Below are positions 48,101 through 56,118 of a stretch of 64,000 nt of DNA, one piece after another; positions within the stretch are counted from its first letter, which is position 1; every line of letters begins with the position of its first letter. Source of the DNA: Wenyingzhuangia aestuarii (GTDB lineage Bacteria > Bacteroidota > Bacteroidia > Flavobacteriales > Flavobacteriaceae); the NCBI RefSeq assembly GCF_011927765.1, contig NZ_JAATJG010000002.1:124001-188000 (forward strand). The letters are read 5' to 3'. The notes under the pieces were generated by a model, which was given only the letters and a program-made list of their open reading frames with translations, searched no databases and was not told the DNA's origin. Made by a program: the position numbers and the translations under genes.

Positions 48101-49222
48101 TTGGCCAATTATGTAGCAGATATTTATTTAGAAGACAATCTATTTAAAGAAGCTTGGCAAGTGGTTAATACAATGCCGGAGGGTACTTTAAAAGCAGAAA
48201 AACAAGCCTTGCTAAATGAGCAAGTTTTAGCTCAGAAAACAAGTATTCAAACTTATTTATTAGCCAATCAAGAAGAGTTGTTTTACCCTAAGGTATTAGA
48301 AAGCGTAAAAGCTTCTATTGTTTTTAGAGAACATAATTATGCTGAGTGGGAATCCGTTATTTCTTTAGATAAAACAAGTGTAAATGCCATTGTAAATAAT
48401 TTATCTGGAGTTGTGGTAGCTAAAAATGAACACAAGCACAGAGTTACTTTGCACAATCCTAATATTTATAAGGTTAAAAACTTAAACAGGTTAAATCGTT
48501 TCAGAAGAGAAAACATTCAACATACCTATTTTGGTTTAAAATACGCTTATATAAACGATAAGGTTGTAGACAATTGGAACTATCAGCTAGGAGCGGGAAT
48601 GGATGTAAGTGTTAAAGGAAATAAAAACTTGTACAACCTTATGGGGGGAGTTTCTTACAAGGCAGAAACCATGTTTTCTAACTTACAATTTACCCACGAT
48701 GTTCCTTTAACAAGTGTGGCTTACACATTAGGTATTTACGACACTAAGCTTAGTTGGTATTCCGAATATTTTCATCATAAAAAAAATGAATTTAGGCTTA
48801 CCGTAGAAGGAGATTTGTATAGTGATGGTAACAATCAAATAGCCACTGTTGTTCGTTATTATAGATTATTTAGCCTTAGTAAAAAAAGTACTTTATCTCC
48901 ATTTGCAGAAACAGCTTACAGTGCTAGTAATGCAAATTTACCTGGGGGTTTACCTTATTTTGCATTAAAAAGTAGAGCTTATTACGGAGGAGGTCTAAGG
49001 TATCAATACCTAGTGCCAGAAAACGATTATTTTAATAGGTTTTCAGGGATGATAGAACCCTCTTATTTTACAGATACATATTACAATACCTTTGGTAGAT
49101 TCTACGGAGAGTTAACATATAAATTTAGAGATTATACTTTTTTCTATTTCTCTGGAGAATATTTTTCACAAGACAATTTTTATTCAAATACATTCAATGT
49201 TGGTTTTAAACACATATTTTAA
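45104..49222 (+). CDS. Lipoprotein fusing PelA-like deacetylase, helical repeats and outer-membrane barrel
   Basis: 1372 residues. A lipobox (LISC, Cys17) ends the signal peptide. Residues about 30-600 resemble DUF2194/PelA-type polysaccharide deacetylases of the CE4 kind: D243-D244 in IFLDDFPSPVYP and H341-x3-H345 in LGLHGYNHVS are the expected metal ligands. Residues about 640-1080 are helical repeats resembling TPRs (RLREATNALEAYISERP, LFKEAWQVVNTMPEG). Residues about 1110-1372 are alternating beta strands ending in Phe (FNVGFKHIF), as in outer-membrane barrels and PelB. It would deacetylate, guide and export the polymer in one chain. Domain borders are estimates. Confidence 0.75.
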   Translation: MNKYISLLIGFIFLISCGKEKIIKRKIVTPKQDHQVLFVTNPKDSMSLVIEDNMRHLCDYTKFSFKTIENVDLDYLDKINDNTSLLVLTGSDTLHQKTIKKIVEYVKKGGTLCIPNATKDQRLSYLLGLKLDADFGLDFTSSGFSFNEVLIPGYPKKTYKPTYVHGGLGSHNFNEDVNVYASAVNNPLYPVIIENYVGLGKTIYVNSYYQYEKDDRGLLFMPVLKAMEGIPYPIANVSTIFLDDFPSPVYPSKPEPIKTEFNLSNAEFVRQIWWPDMAKYADSLDIKYTALSIYDYSLNTVPPFSYSEWEQVQDSTYVGKKSIVSTISKSVVKDGHELGLHGYNHVSLLNEEWNKRPDYMAMALQSVSKKWKTENFGKLPVSYVPPTNYIDSIGIQALRKGMPSVKYMCSLYLGEKHDGGGREFDVDPYNKNLFDYPRISDGYEPNDKIKFSYYSLFLYTGIWTHFIHPDDIYQIPNENNLESRGEFEFRNKNSLGWRSTPSRPDKKGLLTLFIEDVVTPIKKTYPLQRYKTVKDAVPIVKNWKTTYPEYKITEDELTLVSNKNTKDSYWSVFIGKNFAREYEKSLIVNDVIYTKTKYLDGYLYSFLMKEKSIVLMNVNHLKSQLVQLKTRDLEYELFELLNGKIKNLIKQNRLREATNALEAYISERPTIKDNVFRIYAKYMSWQNRNDATWKFLYDYSNRYKTKDNFDYSKTLKQYLALPSTDVYNLWLYKYMLLEPKNTAHYKEFIANNYEPRFYSEIKRMYKIIQKLEPSHQNRANYLMFLVSYYPDDFAKELNMDEVCSNPLLKEESSNFAWFFSERKQYKKAIACSGCNNGIIDDDTKYSWYTALGDTTAVKTLYYDRYFKDLLYNNPEQALKEVATKDVCKDELYVKHSDEITWLYAGKENYKKALSWSTCSDSIKLLDKFDWMYKMQDKQAIKTAYQEHLALQNHAQTNLLAEIVALRKNSFSNADTNNALKQAEQAYLNFEEHHTEDNAKLANYVADIYLEDNLFKEAWQVVNTMPEGTLKAEKQALLNEQVLAQKTSIQTYLLANQEELFYPKVLESVKASIVFREHNYAEWESVISLDKTSVNAIVNNLSGVVVAKNEHKHRVTLHNPNIYKVKNLNRLNRFRRENIQHTYFGLKYAYINDKVVDNWNYQLGAGMDVSVKGNKNLYNLMGGVSYKAETMFSNLQFTHDVPLTSVAYTLGIYDTKLSWYSEYFHHKKNEFRLTVEGDLYSDGNNQIATVVRYYRLFSLSKKSTLSPFAETAYSASNANLPGGLPYFALKSRAYYGGGLRYQYLVPENDYFNRFSGMIEPSYFTDTYYNTFGRFYGELTYKFRDYTFFYFSGEYFSQDNFYSNTFNVGFKHIF

Positions 49223-50138
49223 GCACTTGTTGCTATTGGTTGTTTTAGTAGGCTGTAGTACTACTAAAAAAACAGTTGTTGCTTCTCAAAAAATGCAGCA
49301 AATGGTAATAGAGATCTCTAAAAAAGCAAAGGACTATAATACTAATTTTAGCATTATTCCTCAAAACGGATTAGAACTTCTATACCAAAATATAGAAAGG
49401 TCTAACGGGTTAGATACTTCTTACGTAAATGCAATAGATGGTGTAGGTGTAGAAGCCTTACATTATCATAAAACAATAGTAAAAGATAACTACAGACAAT
49501 TGTTGCTCTCTAAATTGCCTAAAGAAAAAATAGTATTGTCCTCAGAATATGTAGGGAAAGATGCCGATTTGTTAAAGGCAAAGCAGTTAAACCTAAACAA
49601 AGGATATATTCCATTTATTCGTACCCAAAACAATCTGTATTACAAAGACATTCCGGAAACGATAAATACAGTTAAGGATATTAAAAAATTGTCCGACGTT
49701 AAAAATTATTTGTATTTAATAAATCCAGAAGCCTATAACACCAAACAAGCCTATTTACAAGCATTATCTACAACCAATTACGATTTGTTATTGATTGATT
49801 TATTTTACAATGATGTTCCTTTAACTCAAAGCGATGTTGCGTATTTAAAAGTTAAAAAAGATGGAACTCAACGCAAAGTAATTGCTTATATGAATATTGG
49901 TGCTGTAGAGAATTACAGATATTATTGGAAAAAAGAGTGGACTAAAAAACAACCTTCTTGGTTTAAAAAACAATACGAAGGCTATGAAGATGAATATTGG
50001 GTTGCGTTTTGGAATCCAGAGTGGAAACAAATAATTTATCAAGCTAAAAACTCTTATTTATCTAAAATATTAGAACGTAATTTTGATGGTGTTTACCTAG
50101 ACAATGTAGAGGCATATTATACGCTTTACCATAATTGA
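49197..50138 (+). CDS. GH114/TM1410-type lipoprotein glycosidase
   Basis: 313 residues. Lipobox LVGC (Cys20) then a Ser/Thr/Lys linker. The C-terminal 150 residues match the TM1410 group of GH114-like proteins: LLLIDLFYNDVPLTQSDV, VIAYMNIGAVENYRYYWKKE, WVAFWNPEWKQIIY and NFDGVYLDNVEAYY. Such proteins are sometimes mislabelled as cysteinyl-tRNA synthetase-related. It is probably an envelope glycosidase acting on galactosamine-rich polymer. It overlaps the fusion gene by 26 nt, so it belongs to the Pel-like operon. The N-terminal 130 residues are less conserved. Confidence 0.75.
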   Translation: MLVLNTYFKHLLLLVVLVGCSTTKKTVVASQKMQQMVIEISKKAKDYNTNFSIIPQNGLELLYQNIERSNGLDTSYVNAIDGVGVEALHYHKTIVKDNYRQLLLSKLPKEKIVLSSEYVGKDADLLKAKQLNLNKGYIPFIRTQNNLYYKDIPETINTVKDIKKLSDVKNYLYLINPEAYNTKQAYLQALSTTNYDLLLIDLFYNDVPLTQSDVAYLKVKKDGTQRKVIAYMNIGAVENYRYYWKKEWTKKQPSWFKKQYEGYEDEYWVAFWNPEWKQIIYQAKNSYLSKILERNFDGVYLDNVEAYYTLYHN

Positions 50139-50206
50139 TCGTAGTAATAGCTAAAAAAATAAGGGAACATATACAGAATATATTTTAAATTGTATTTTAG
50201 CACCTT

Positions 50207-51238
50207 ATGAATATAAAGGACATTAACGTTTTAAAAACGTATTTTAAGACCCCAAAGAAAATAGTTTTTGTAGCTCACAAAAATCCTGATGGAGATGCTG
50301 TTGGATCTACCACTGCTTTGGCAGGTTTTTATAAAAAGTTAGGACATCAAGTTCAGATTGTTTTACCCAACGGAATCCCTGATTTTATTTCTTGGATTCC
50401 AGGAGCAGATCAAGGATACAGATACGATCTTCAAAACATACAATCTAAAAGAGCCTTAGATGAAGCTGATGTTGTTTTTTTACTAGATTTTAATGCATTG
50501 CATAGAGTAGGAGATGATATGCAAAAAGGTTTAGAAGCCTTTAAAGGGGATTTTATCATGATAGATCATCATCAACAACCTGATGATATTGCCATGGTTA
50601 CATATTCAGATACGTCAATTTGTTCTACTTGCCAAATGGTGTATCATTATATAGATGCTTTAGGACAAACAGATTTAATAGATGAAGCTATTGCTACAAG
50701 TATTTATACAGGTATTATGACAGATACGGGATCTTTCCGTTTTCCATCTACCACTAGTACTACACATAGAATTATAGCCAATTTAATTGATAAAGGAGCT
50801 AAAAACTCAGACATTCACAATCAGGTATATGCCAATAACTCTTATAGCAGGTTGCAGTTGTTAGGAAAATCTTTAACCAATTTAAAGGTGATAGAAGATT
50901 GTAAAACAGCTTATATAACTTTAACACAAGAAGATTTAAAAAAGTACAATTATACCAAAGGAGATACCGAAGGAGTTGTAAACTACGCACTGTCTTTAAA
51001 AGGAATTGTTTTGGCGGCTATTTTTATAGAAGATACAGATCAAGGAATTGTAAAAATATCTTTTCGCTCCAAAGGAAAATTCTCTGTTAATAAATTTGCA
51101 AGAAACTATTTTGATGGAGGAGGGCATGACAACGCAGCGGGAGCAAGATCTACCACATCTTTAGAAGAAACGGTTCAGAAATTTAGATTGTTAGTACCTA
51201 ATTATAAACAAGAATTACTGGTTTCTTATGAACTATAA
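50207..51238 (+). CDS. DHH-family phosphoesterase (NrnA-like oligoribonuclease/pAp phosphatase)
   Basis: 343 residues. DHH domain with VFVAHKNPDGDAVGSTTAL, VVFLLDFNALHRVG and the name-giving IDHHQQPDD; DHHA1 domain with SFRSKGKFSVNKFARNYF and DGGGHDNAAGARS. NrnA enzymes degrade nanoRNA of two to five nucleotides and dephosphorylate pAp with manganese in the cytoplasm. It lies 68 nt after the Pel-like operon and overlaps gldI by 11 nt, an arrangement common in Flavobacteriia. Confidence 0.9.
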   Translation: MNIKDINVLKTYFKTPKKIVFVAHKNPDGDAVGSTTALAGFYKKLGHQVQIVLPNGIPDFISWIPGADQGYRYDLQNIQSKRALDEADVVFLLDFNALHRVGDDMQKGLEAFKGDFIMIDHHQQPDDIAMVTYSDTSICSTCQMVYHYIDALGQTDLIDEAIATSIYTGIMTDTGSFRFPSTTSTTHRIIANLIDKGAKNSDIHNQVYANNSYSRLQLLGKSLTNLKVIEDCKTAYITLTQEDLKKYNYTKGDTEGVVNYALSLKGIVLAAIFIEDTDQGIVKISFRSKGKFSVNKFARNYFDGGGHDNAAGARSTTSLEETVQKFRLLVPNYKQELLVSYEL

Positions 51239-51749
51239 TTGGCTAATTGTTTTGGGTGTATTTTTTGTTTCATGTACAGAATCTAAACCCAGAAGACCTA
51301 TTAACAAAAGGACTTCGGAAAAAGTGGAATATTCTGTTTTGTACAACAAACAAATCAATAGTATTCAAGAGCAATTAATCAAAGAGTATATTCAGAAAGA
51401 TTCGCTTTTAAATTATCAATATTCTCCATTTGGTTTTGCTTATGCGGTGGTAAAACCATCAACAAAACCCAAAAAAGTAATTAGAGAAAACTCGATAGTT
51501 ACCTATTCTAAAACGGTTTATTTCTTAAATAATAAGTTAGTTTATCCAGAGGAAATTCTAACCAAGCAATTAGATAAGTCTAATTTGATTAAAGGAATTG
51601 CAGAGGGGCTTAAATTAATGCAAGAAGATGAGGAAATTAAATTTATTTTTAGTTCATTTGTAGCCCACGGATTAAGTGGTGATAAAAATAAAATAGGAAG
51701 TCAAACTCCTATTGTAGTAAATATTAAACTTTTAAAAATAAATAAGTAA
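51228..51749 (+). CDS. gldI: Gliding motility lipoprotein GldI, FKBP-type prolyl isomerase
   Basis: 173 residues. Lipobox FVSC follows a short signal peptide. The body is an FKBP-like fold: VIRENSIVTYSKTVYFLNNK, NLIKGIAEGLKLMQEDEEIKF and SFVAHGLSG. GldI is needed for gliding and type IX secretion in Flavobacterium and is thought to help fold periplasmic Gld proteins. Its coupling with the NrnA-like gene upstream and a second FKBP lipoprotein downstream (3 nt) supports the call. Confidence 0.82.
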   Translation: MNYNWLIVLGVFFVSCTESKPRRPINKRTSEKVEYSVLYNKQINSIQEQLIKEYIQKDSLLNYQYSPFGFAYAVVKPSTKPKKVIRENSIVTYSKTVYFLNNKLVYPEEILTKQLDKSNLIKGIAEGLKLMQEDEEIKFIFSSFVAHGLSGDKNKIGSQTPIVVNIKLLKINK

Positions 51750-51752
51750 GAC

Positions 51753-52448
51753 ATGAACATCATTAAAGGACTAGCTTTAGGATTAGCAGTAACAGGAATG
51801 GTATCTTGTAACCAACAAGCACCAAAAAAAACATCGTTAGCAACAGAAATGGATTCTGTAAGTTATGCTTTAGGTGCATATATTAATGGAAACTTTAAAG
51901 TAAGTGAAGATTTTAAAGATTTAGATTTAAATGTTTTTAACCAAGCATTAACAGAATCTCAAGATACTGCTAAAGCATTAATAGCTCAAAAAGATATTGC
52001 TCCAATTTTAATTGCTTACACTAAAAAAATAGCTGAAACAAAAGGTGCCTCTGCAAAATCAGAAGGAGAAGCATTTTTAGCAGAAAATAAAAAGAGAGAA
52101 GGAGTTGTAGTTACAGAAAGTGGATTGCAATACGAAGTATTAAAAGAAGGTTCTGGTGAAAAGCCATTAGCGACCAACACAGTAAAAGTACACTACCACG
52201 GAACTACACCTAGTGGAGAAGTTTTTGATAGTTCTGTAGATAGAGGAACTCCAGCTGAATTTCCTTTAAACAGAGTAATTCCAGGATGGACAGAAGGTGT
52301 TCAATTAATGTCTGTTGGTTCTAAGTACAAGTTTTATGTGCCTCAAGAATTAGCTTATGGAGCTAACGCACCTCAAGGTGGAAATGGACCAATTAAACCT
52401 TATATGCCATTAGTATTTGAAGTTGAATTATTAGAGATTGTTAAGTAA
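51753..52448 (+). CDS. FKBP-type peptidyl-prolyl isomerase lipoprotein (Mip-like)
   Basis: 231 residues. Lipobox MVSC (Cys19). An N-terminal helical FKBP_N dimerisation region runs to about 115 (SYALGAYINGNFKVSEDFKD) and the FKBP_C catalytic domain from about 120 on: VVTESGLQYEVLKEGSGEKP, VKVHYHGTTPSGEVFDSSVD, VIPGWTEGVQLMSVGSKYKF and PQELAYGANAP. It should speed proline isomerisation in periplasmic or outer-membrane proteins. Last gene before a strong terminator. Confidence 0.92.
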   Translation: MNIIKGLALGLAVTGMVSCNQQAPKKTSLATEMDSVSYALGAYINGNFKVSEDFKDLDLNVFNQALTESQDTAKALIAQKDIAPILIAYTKKIAETKGASAKSEGEAFLAENKKREGVVVTESGLQYEVLKEGSGEKPLATNTVKVHYHGTTPSGEVFDSSVDRGTPAEFPLNRVIPGWTEGVQLMSVGSKYKFYVPQELAYGANAPQGGNGPIKPYMPLVFEVELLEIVK

Positions 52449-52472
52449 TTAACAAAAACTTATATACATACA

Positions 52473-52507
52473 AAAAGCCCAATTAAGAAAATCTTAATTG
52501 GGCTTTT
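52473..52507 (+). terminator. Strong intrinsic terminator after the FKBP gene
   Basis: 16-bp perfect stem aaaagcccaattaaga/tcttaattgggctttt with a 3-nt loop, ending in a T-run, 24 nt past the stop codon. Confidence 0.9.
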
Positions 52508-52567
52508 CTTGTTATTGTAATACAAGTAGAAAGTTTATCTTTACGCTTTAAAAATAAATAAAACTTC

Positions 52568-54046
52568 ATGAGCTTATTTCAAGATCAGCCTTTAAAAATA
52601 TACAATTCAATCACAAAAACGAAAGAACTATTTACTACCGTTACACCTGGTAACGTGGGTATGTATGTTTGTGGACCTACCGTGTATAGCAATGTACATT
52701 TGGGAAATGTTAGAACGTTTATGAGTTTTGATATGGTGTTTCGTTACTTACAACATTTAGAGTATAAAGTACGCTATGTACGTAACATTACAGATGCAGG
52801 TCATATGGAAGATGATGCAGATGAAGGTGAAGATAAAATTGCTAAAAAAGCAAGAATAGAAAAAATAGAACCCATGGAAGTGGTGCAACGTTATACCTTA
52901 GACTTTCATACTATTTTAGAAAAATTAAATAATTTGCCTCCTAGTATAGAACCAACAGCTACAGGGCATATTATTGAGCAGATTGAACTTATTAAAGATA
53001 TTTTAGACAAAGGATTGGCTTATGAGGTAAATGGTTCTGTTTATTTTGATGTATTAAAATACAATCAAGACAAAACCTATGGAGTCTTATCGGGAAGAAA
53101 TATAGAAGATGCAATTCATAATACACGTGTGTTAGATGGTCAAACAGAAAAGAGAAACCCTCAAGATTTTGCTTTGTGGAAAAAAGCAAGTCCACAACAT
53201 ATTATGCGTTGGCCCTCTCCATGGGGAATTGGTTTTCCGGGTTGGCACTTAGAGTGTACGGCCATGAGTACAAAATATTTAGGAGATAAATTTGACATTC
53301 ATGGAGGAGGAATGGATTTAAAGTTTCCACATCACGAATGTGAAATAGCACAAGCTGAGGTTTGTAATGGTCATGATCCTGTTAATTATTGGATGCACGC
53401 AAATATGTTGACTTTAAATGGTCAGAAAATGTCTAAATCTACAGGAAATAACATCTTACCAAATGAGATATTTTCAGGTGAAAACAATATTTTATCAAAA
53501 CCATTTACACCTTCGGTAGTTCGTTTCTTTATGATGCAAGCACATTACCGCAGTGTTTTAGATTTTTCTTCAGAAGCTTTAGAGGCCTCAGAAAAAGGAT
53601 ATAATAAATTGGTAGAAGCTGTTAAAAACTTAAGTAATATTCAGGCTGGAAAATCATCAACATTTGCAGTGTCCAAGTGGATTCAAGATTGTTACGATGC
53701 GATGAATGATGACTTTAATACTCCTGTATTAATAGCCAACTTATTTGAAGCAGTTAAACAAATCAACTTGTTAAAAGAAGGAAAAGCAAGTTTAACGCAA
53801 ACAGATTTAGATTTGTTGACAAACACTTTACATGCTTTTGTGTATGATGTATTAGGTTTGGTAACCGAAACTGTAGCAGAGGGGACTGATAAGTTAGAGG
53901 GAGTTGTAAATATGTTAATAGGAATGCGTAAGCAAGCTAGAGATAATAAAGACTGGGCTTTGTCTGATCAAATTCGTGATGAATTAAAAGCCTTAGGAAT
54001 TCAGTTAAAAGACGGAAAAGACGGAACTGCTTTTATTGTAGATTAA
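52568..54046 (+). CDS. cysS: Cysteinyl-tRNA synthetase
   Basis: 492 residues, full length. Charges tRNA-Cys. The HIGH motif is HLGN (H44) in [15 protein letters not shown], the KMSKS loop starts at K287 ([10 protein letters not shown]), and the zinc ligands are expected at the Cys of CGPTVY, the Cys of WHLECTAMS and in [12 protein letters not shown]. The DALR and C-terminal domains follow with [20 protein letters not shown]. It is followed 6 nt later by yidD and then lgt. Confidence 0.97.
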   Translation: MSLFQDQPLKIYNSITKTKELFTTVTPGNVGMYVCGPTVYSNVHLGNVRTFMSFDMVFRYLQHLEYKVRYVRNITDAGHMEDDADEGEDKIAKKARIEKIEPMEVVQRYTLDFHTILEKLNNLPPSIEPTATGHIIEQIELIKDILDKGLAYEVNGSVYFDVLKYNQDKTYGVLSGRNIEDAIHNTRVLDGQTEKRNPQDFALWKKASPQHIMRWPSPWGIGFPGWHLECTAMSTKYLGDKFDIHGGGMDLKFPHHECEIAQAEVCNGHDPVNYWMHANMLTLNGQKMSKSTGNNILPNEIFSGENNILSKPFTPSVVRFFMMQAHYRSVLDFSSEALEASEKGYNKLVEAVKNLSNIQAGKSSTFAVSKWIQDCYDAMNDDFNTPVLIANLFEAVKQINLLKEGKASLTQTDLDLLTNTLHAFVYDVLGLVTETVAEGTDKLEGVVNMLIGMRKQARDNKDWALSDQIRDELKALGIQLKDGKDGTAFIVD

Positions 54047-54052
54047 AACATT

Positions 54053-54307
54053 ATGAATCGTGTAAAAAAAATAATTGTATTTCCATTTATTCTATTGATT
54101 CGTTTTTATCAAGGAGCTATTTCTCCTTTTACACCAGCTACTTGTAGGTATCAACCAACCTGTTCTAGTTATAGTATAGAAGCTTTGCAAAAGCATGGCA
54201 TTATTTATGGAGGATGGTTGGCTATAAAGCGTATTGCTAGCTGTCATCCGTGGGGAGGAAGTGGTTTTGACCCAGTACCAGAAAAACAAAATAAAAAAGA
54301 ACTATGA
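54053..54307 (+). CDS. yidD: Membrane protein insertion efficiency factor YidD
   Basis: 84 residues. The whole family pattern is present: [20 protein letters not shown] then [15 protein letters not shown] and [12 protein letters not shown]. YidD is a small inner-membrane-associated protein with conserved cysteines that aids YidC in membrane protein insertion. Usually it neighbours rnpA and yidC; here it lies between cysS and lgt. The stop overlaps the lgt ATG by 4 nt. Confidence 0.95.
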   Translation: MNRVKKIIVFPFILLIRFYQGAISPFTPATCRYQPTCSSYSIEALQKHGIIYGGWLAIKRIASCHPWGGSGFDPVPEKQNKKEL

Positions 54308-55116
54308 ATTTATTAGCCGTTACTTGGGATCCATCACTTGGTTTGGACCTAGGTTTTTTTGTGATTAGATATTACAGTTTAATGTTTGTGATCGCCTTTG
54401 CATTGGGATATCAAATCATGAAGAAAATATTTATTCATGAAAAAATTGAATTAGAAAAACTAGATAAATTATTAATGTATGTTGTGTTTGCAACTATTTT
54501 AGGAGCAAGACTAGGACATGTTTTCTTTTACGATTGGGCTTATTTTAGTCAACATCCTGAAGAAATATTGTTGCCTTTTAAATTTCAACCTACGTTTAGA
54601 TTTACAGGTTTTGCAGGATTGGCAAGTCATGGTGCAGCCATTGGTATTATTGCTTCTTTGTGGTATTTCTCTAAAAAAATATTACAAAAACCTTTGTTAT
54701 ATGTGTTAGACAGAGTGAGTTTAACCATTGCTAGTGGAGGAGTTTTTGTTCGTTTAGGGAACTTAATGAATTCTGAAATTATTGGACATCCAACAGGAAC
54801 CGATTATGGATTTATTTTTAAAGCTTTGGGAGAAGATTTTCCAAGACATCCTACACAATTGTACGAATCGTTTGGGTATTTAATAGTGTTTGCAATTATC
54901 TTTTATATGTTCTGGAAAACCAATGCCAAAGAAAAATTAGGTTTGATATTTGGTGTTTTCTTTACTTTACTATGGTCTGTTAGATTTGTTGTCGAATTCT
55001 TTAAAGAAGCTCAGGTAGATGAACGAGCTAGTTGGGCATTAAATACTGGACAATGGTTAAGTATTCCTTTAATCTTAATTGGAATTTATTTTATTATAAA
55101 AGCTAAAAAGAAATAA
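54304..55116 (+). CDS. lgt: Prolipoprotein diacylglyceryl transferase
   Basis: 270 residues with seven membrane helices. It transfers diacylglycerol from phosphatidylglycerol to the lipobox Cys, the first step of lipoprotein maturation. Key segments are [47 protein letters not shown] and the signature [20 protein letters not shown] with [12 protein letters not shown]. At the signature start Val replaces the common Gly ([10 protein letters not shown] versus GRLGNFINGE). The window encodes many lipoproteins that depend on it. Confidence 0.95.
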   Translation: MNLLAVTWDPSLGLDLGFFVIRYYSLMFVIAFALGYQIMKKIFIHEKIELEKLDKLLMYVVFATILGARLGHVFFYDWAYFSQHPEEILLPFKFQPTFRFTGFAGLASHGAAIGIIASLWYFSKKILQKPLLYVLDRVSLTIASGGVFVRLGNLMNSEIIGHPTGTDYGFIFKALGEDFPRHPTQLYESFGYLIVFAIIFYMFWKTNAKEKLGLIFGVFFTLLWSVRFVVEFFKEAQVDERASWALNTGQWLSIPLILIGIYFIIKAKKK

Positions 55117-55119
55117 TAC

Positions 55120-55152
55120 AAAAAACGATAACTAAGGTTGTCGTTTTTTTTT
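55120..55152 (+). terminator. Intrinsic terminator after lgt
   Basis: Stem aaaaaacgataac/gttgtcgtttttt with one G-T wobble and a 4-nt loop, running into a T-rich stretch. Confidence 0.75.
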
Positions 55153-55183
55153 GCTGTTTTTTTAATCCTTATGTGTTCCTTAA

Positions 55184-55245
55184 AAAAGCACCTGTACTTT
55201 TTGTTAAGAGCTGCTGAGGTTTTATTGAAAAGCACAGGTGCTTTT
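55184..55245. repeat. Inverted repeat in the lgt-GH16 gap
   Basis: Perfect 12-bp arms aaaagcacctgt (55184-55195) and acaggtgctttt (55234-55245) with a 38-nt spacer. A nearby pair of similar stretches (taagagctgctgaggttttatt and taagagctgaggtactttta) shows local duplication. Confidence 0.6.
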
Positions 55246-55281
55246 GCCTAAGAGCTGAGGTACTTTTATTTTTTGCTGCTA

Positions 55282-56085
55282 GTGCTTTTTTCCACAGATT
55301 GTTTGTAGCTAGTTTAAGTGTTTCCAATCCTTGTTTTAGGGTGTTCAATTAGCTTGTACTGAGTTACACTCTAAGTAGAGTCGAGAACATTGAATCATAG
55401 CTTTTTTTTAGTTCTTTTCCTGTCTAAGAAATTCCATTGTAAAAGATATAAATATTGGTGTTTAGGATTGTTTTGTATTCTACTTCTCGACTGCGCTCGA
55501 AGACCATTCATAGCAGTTATGAGTAAAGGTTTTTGTTGTCTGTTTTTTTAATCCTTAGGTGCTTTTTTTTACAGATTATTTGTAGCTAGTATATGTATTT
55601 CCAATCCTTGTTTTAGGGTGTTCAATTAGCTTGTACTGAGTTACACTCTAAGTAGAGTCGAGAACATTGAATCATAGCTTTTTTTTAGTTCTTTTCCTGT
55701 CTAAGAAATTCCATTGTAAAAGATATAAATATTGGTGTTTAGGATTGTTTTGTATTCTACTTCTCGACTGCGCTCGAAGACCATTTATAGCAGTTATTAG
55801 CAAAGGTTTTTGTTGTCTGTTTTTTAAATCCTTATGTGCTTTTTTCCACAGATTGTTTGTAGCTAGTATATGTGTTTCCAACCCTTATTTTAGGGTGTTC
55901 GATTAGCTTGTACTGAGTTACACCGAAGTAGAGTCGAGAACATTGAATCATAGTTTTCTTTTAGTTCTTTTCCTGTCTAAGAAATTCCATTGTAAAAGAT
56001 ATAATTACTGGTGTTTAGGATTGTTTTGTGTTTTACTTCTCGACTCCGCTCGAAGACCATTCATAGCAGTTATGAGTAAAGGTTT
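55282..56085. repeat. Three tandem copies of a 277-bp non-coding unit
   Basis: The unit starts gtgcttttttccacag at 55282, 55559 and 55836, and the internal mark gtgttcaattagcttg recurs at 55341, 55618 and 55895: the period is 277 bp both times. Copies 1 and 2 are almost identical over more than 200 bp; copy 3 has a few changes and diverges after about 56085. Each unit contains agtcgagaa and, about 95 nt on, its complement ttctcgact. No start-to-stop frame runs through the units, so they are non-coding. It fills most of the 1-kb gap between lgt and the GH16 gene. Confidence 0.9.
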
Positions 56086-56118
56086 ATTGGACTGTTTTGA
56101 GATGAAAAATAGCTAGTT

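Noticed and set aside
49197-50138. Cysteinyl-tRNA synthetase-related protein
   Set aside because: This label is common for TM1410-type proteins, but there are no HIGH or KMSKS motifs and the protein is a lipoprotein; the real cysS is at 52568.
50193-50200. Promoter for the NrnA-like gene
   Set aside because: TATTTTAG is one base off the -7 consensus and there is no TTTG at a suitable distance; too weak to call.
55667-55906. Open frames of 69-79 codons on both strands inside the tandem units
   Set aside because: They exist only because the repeat lacks stops by chance, start at different points of the unit and have no family features.
55282-56085. CRISPR array
   Set aside because: The period is 277 bp with whole units conserved; there are no short repeats with unique spacers and no cas genes.
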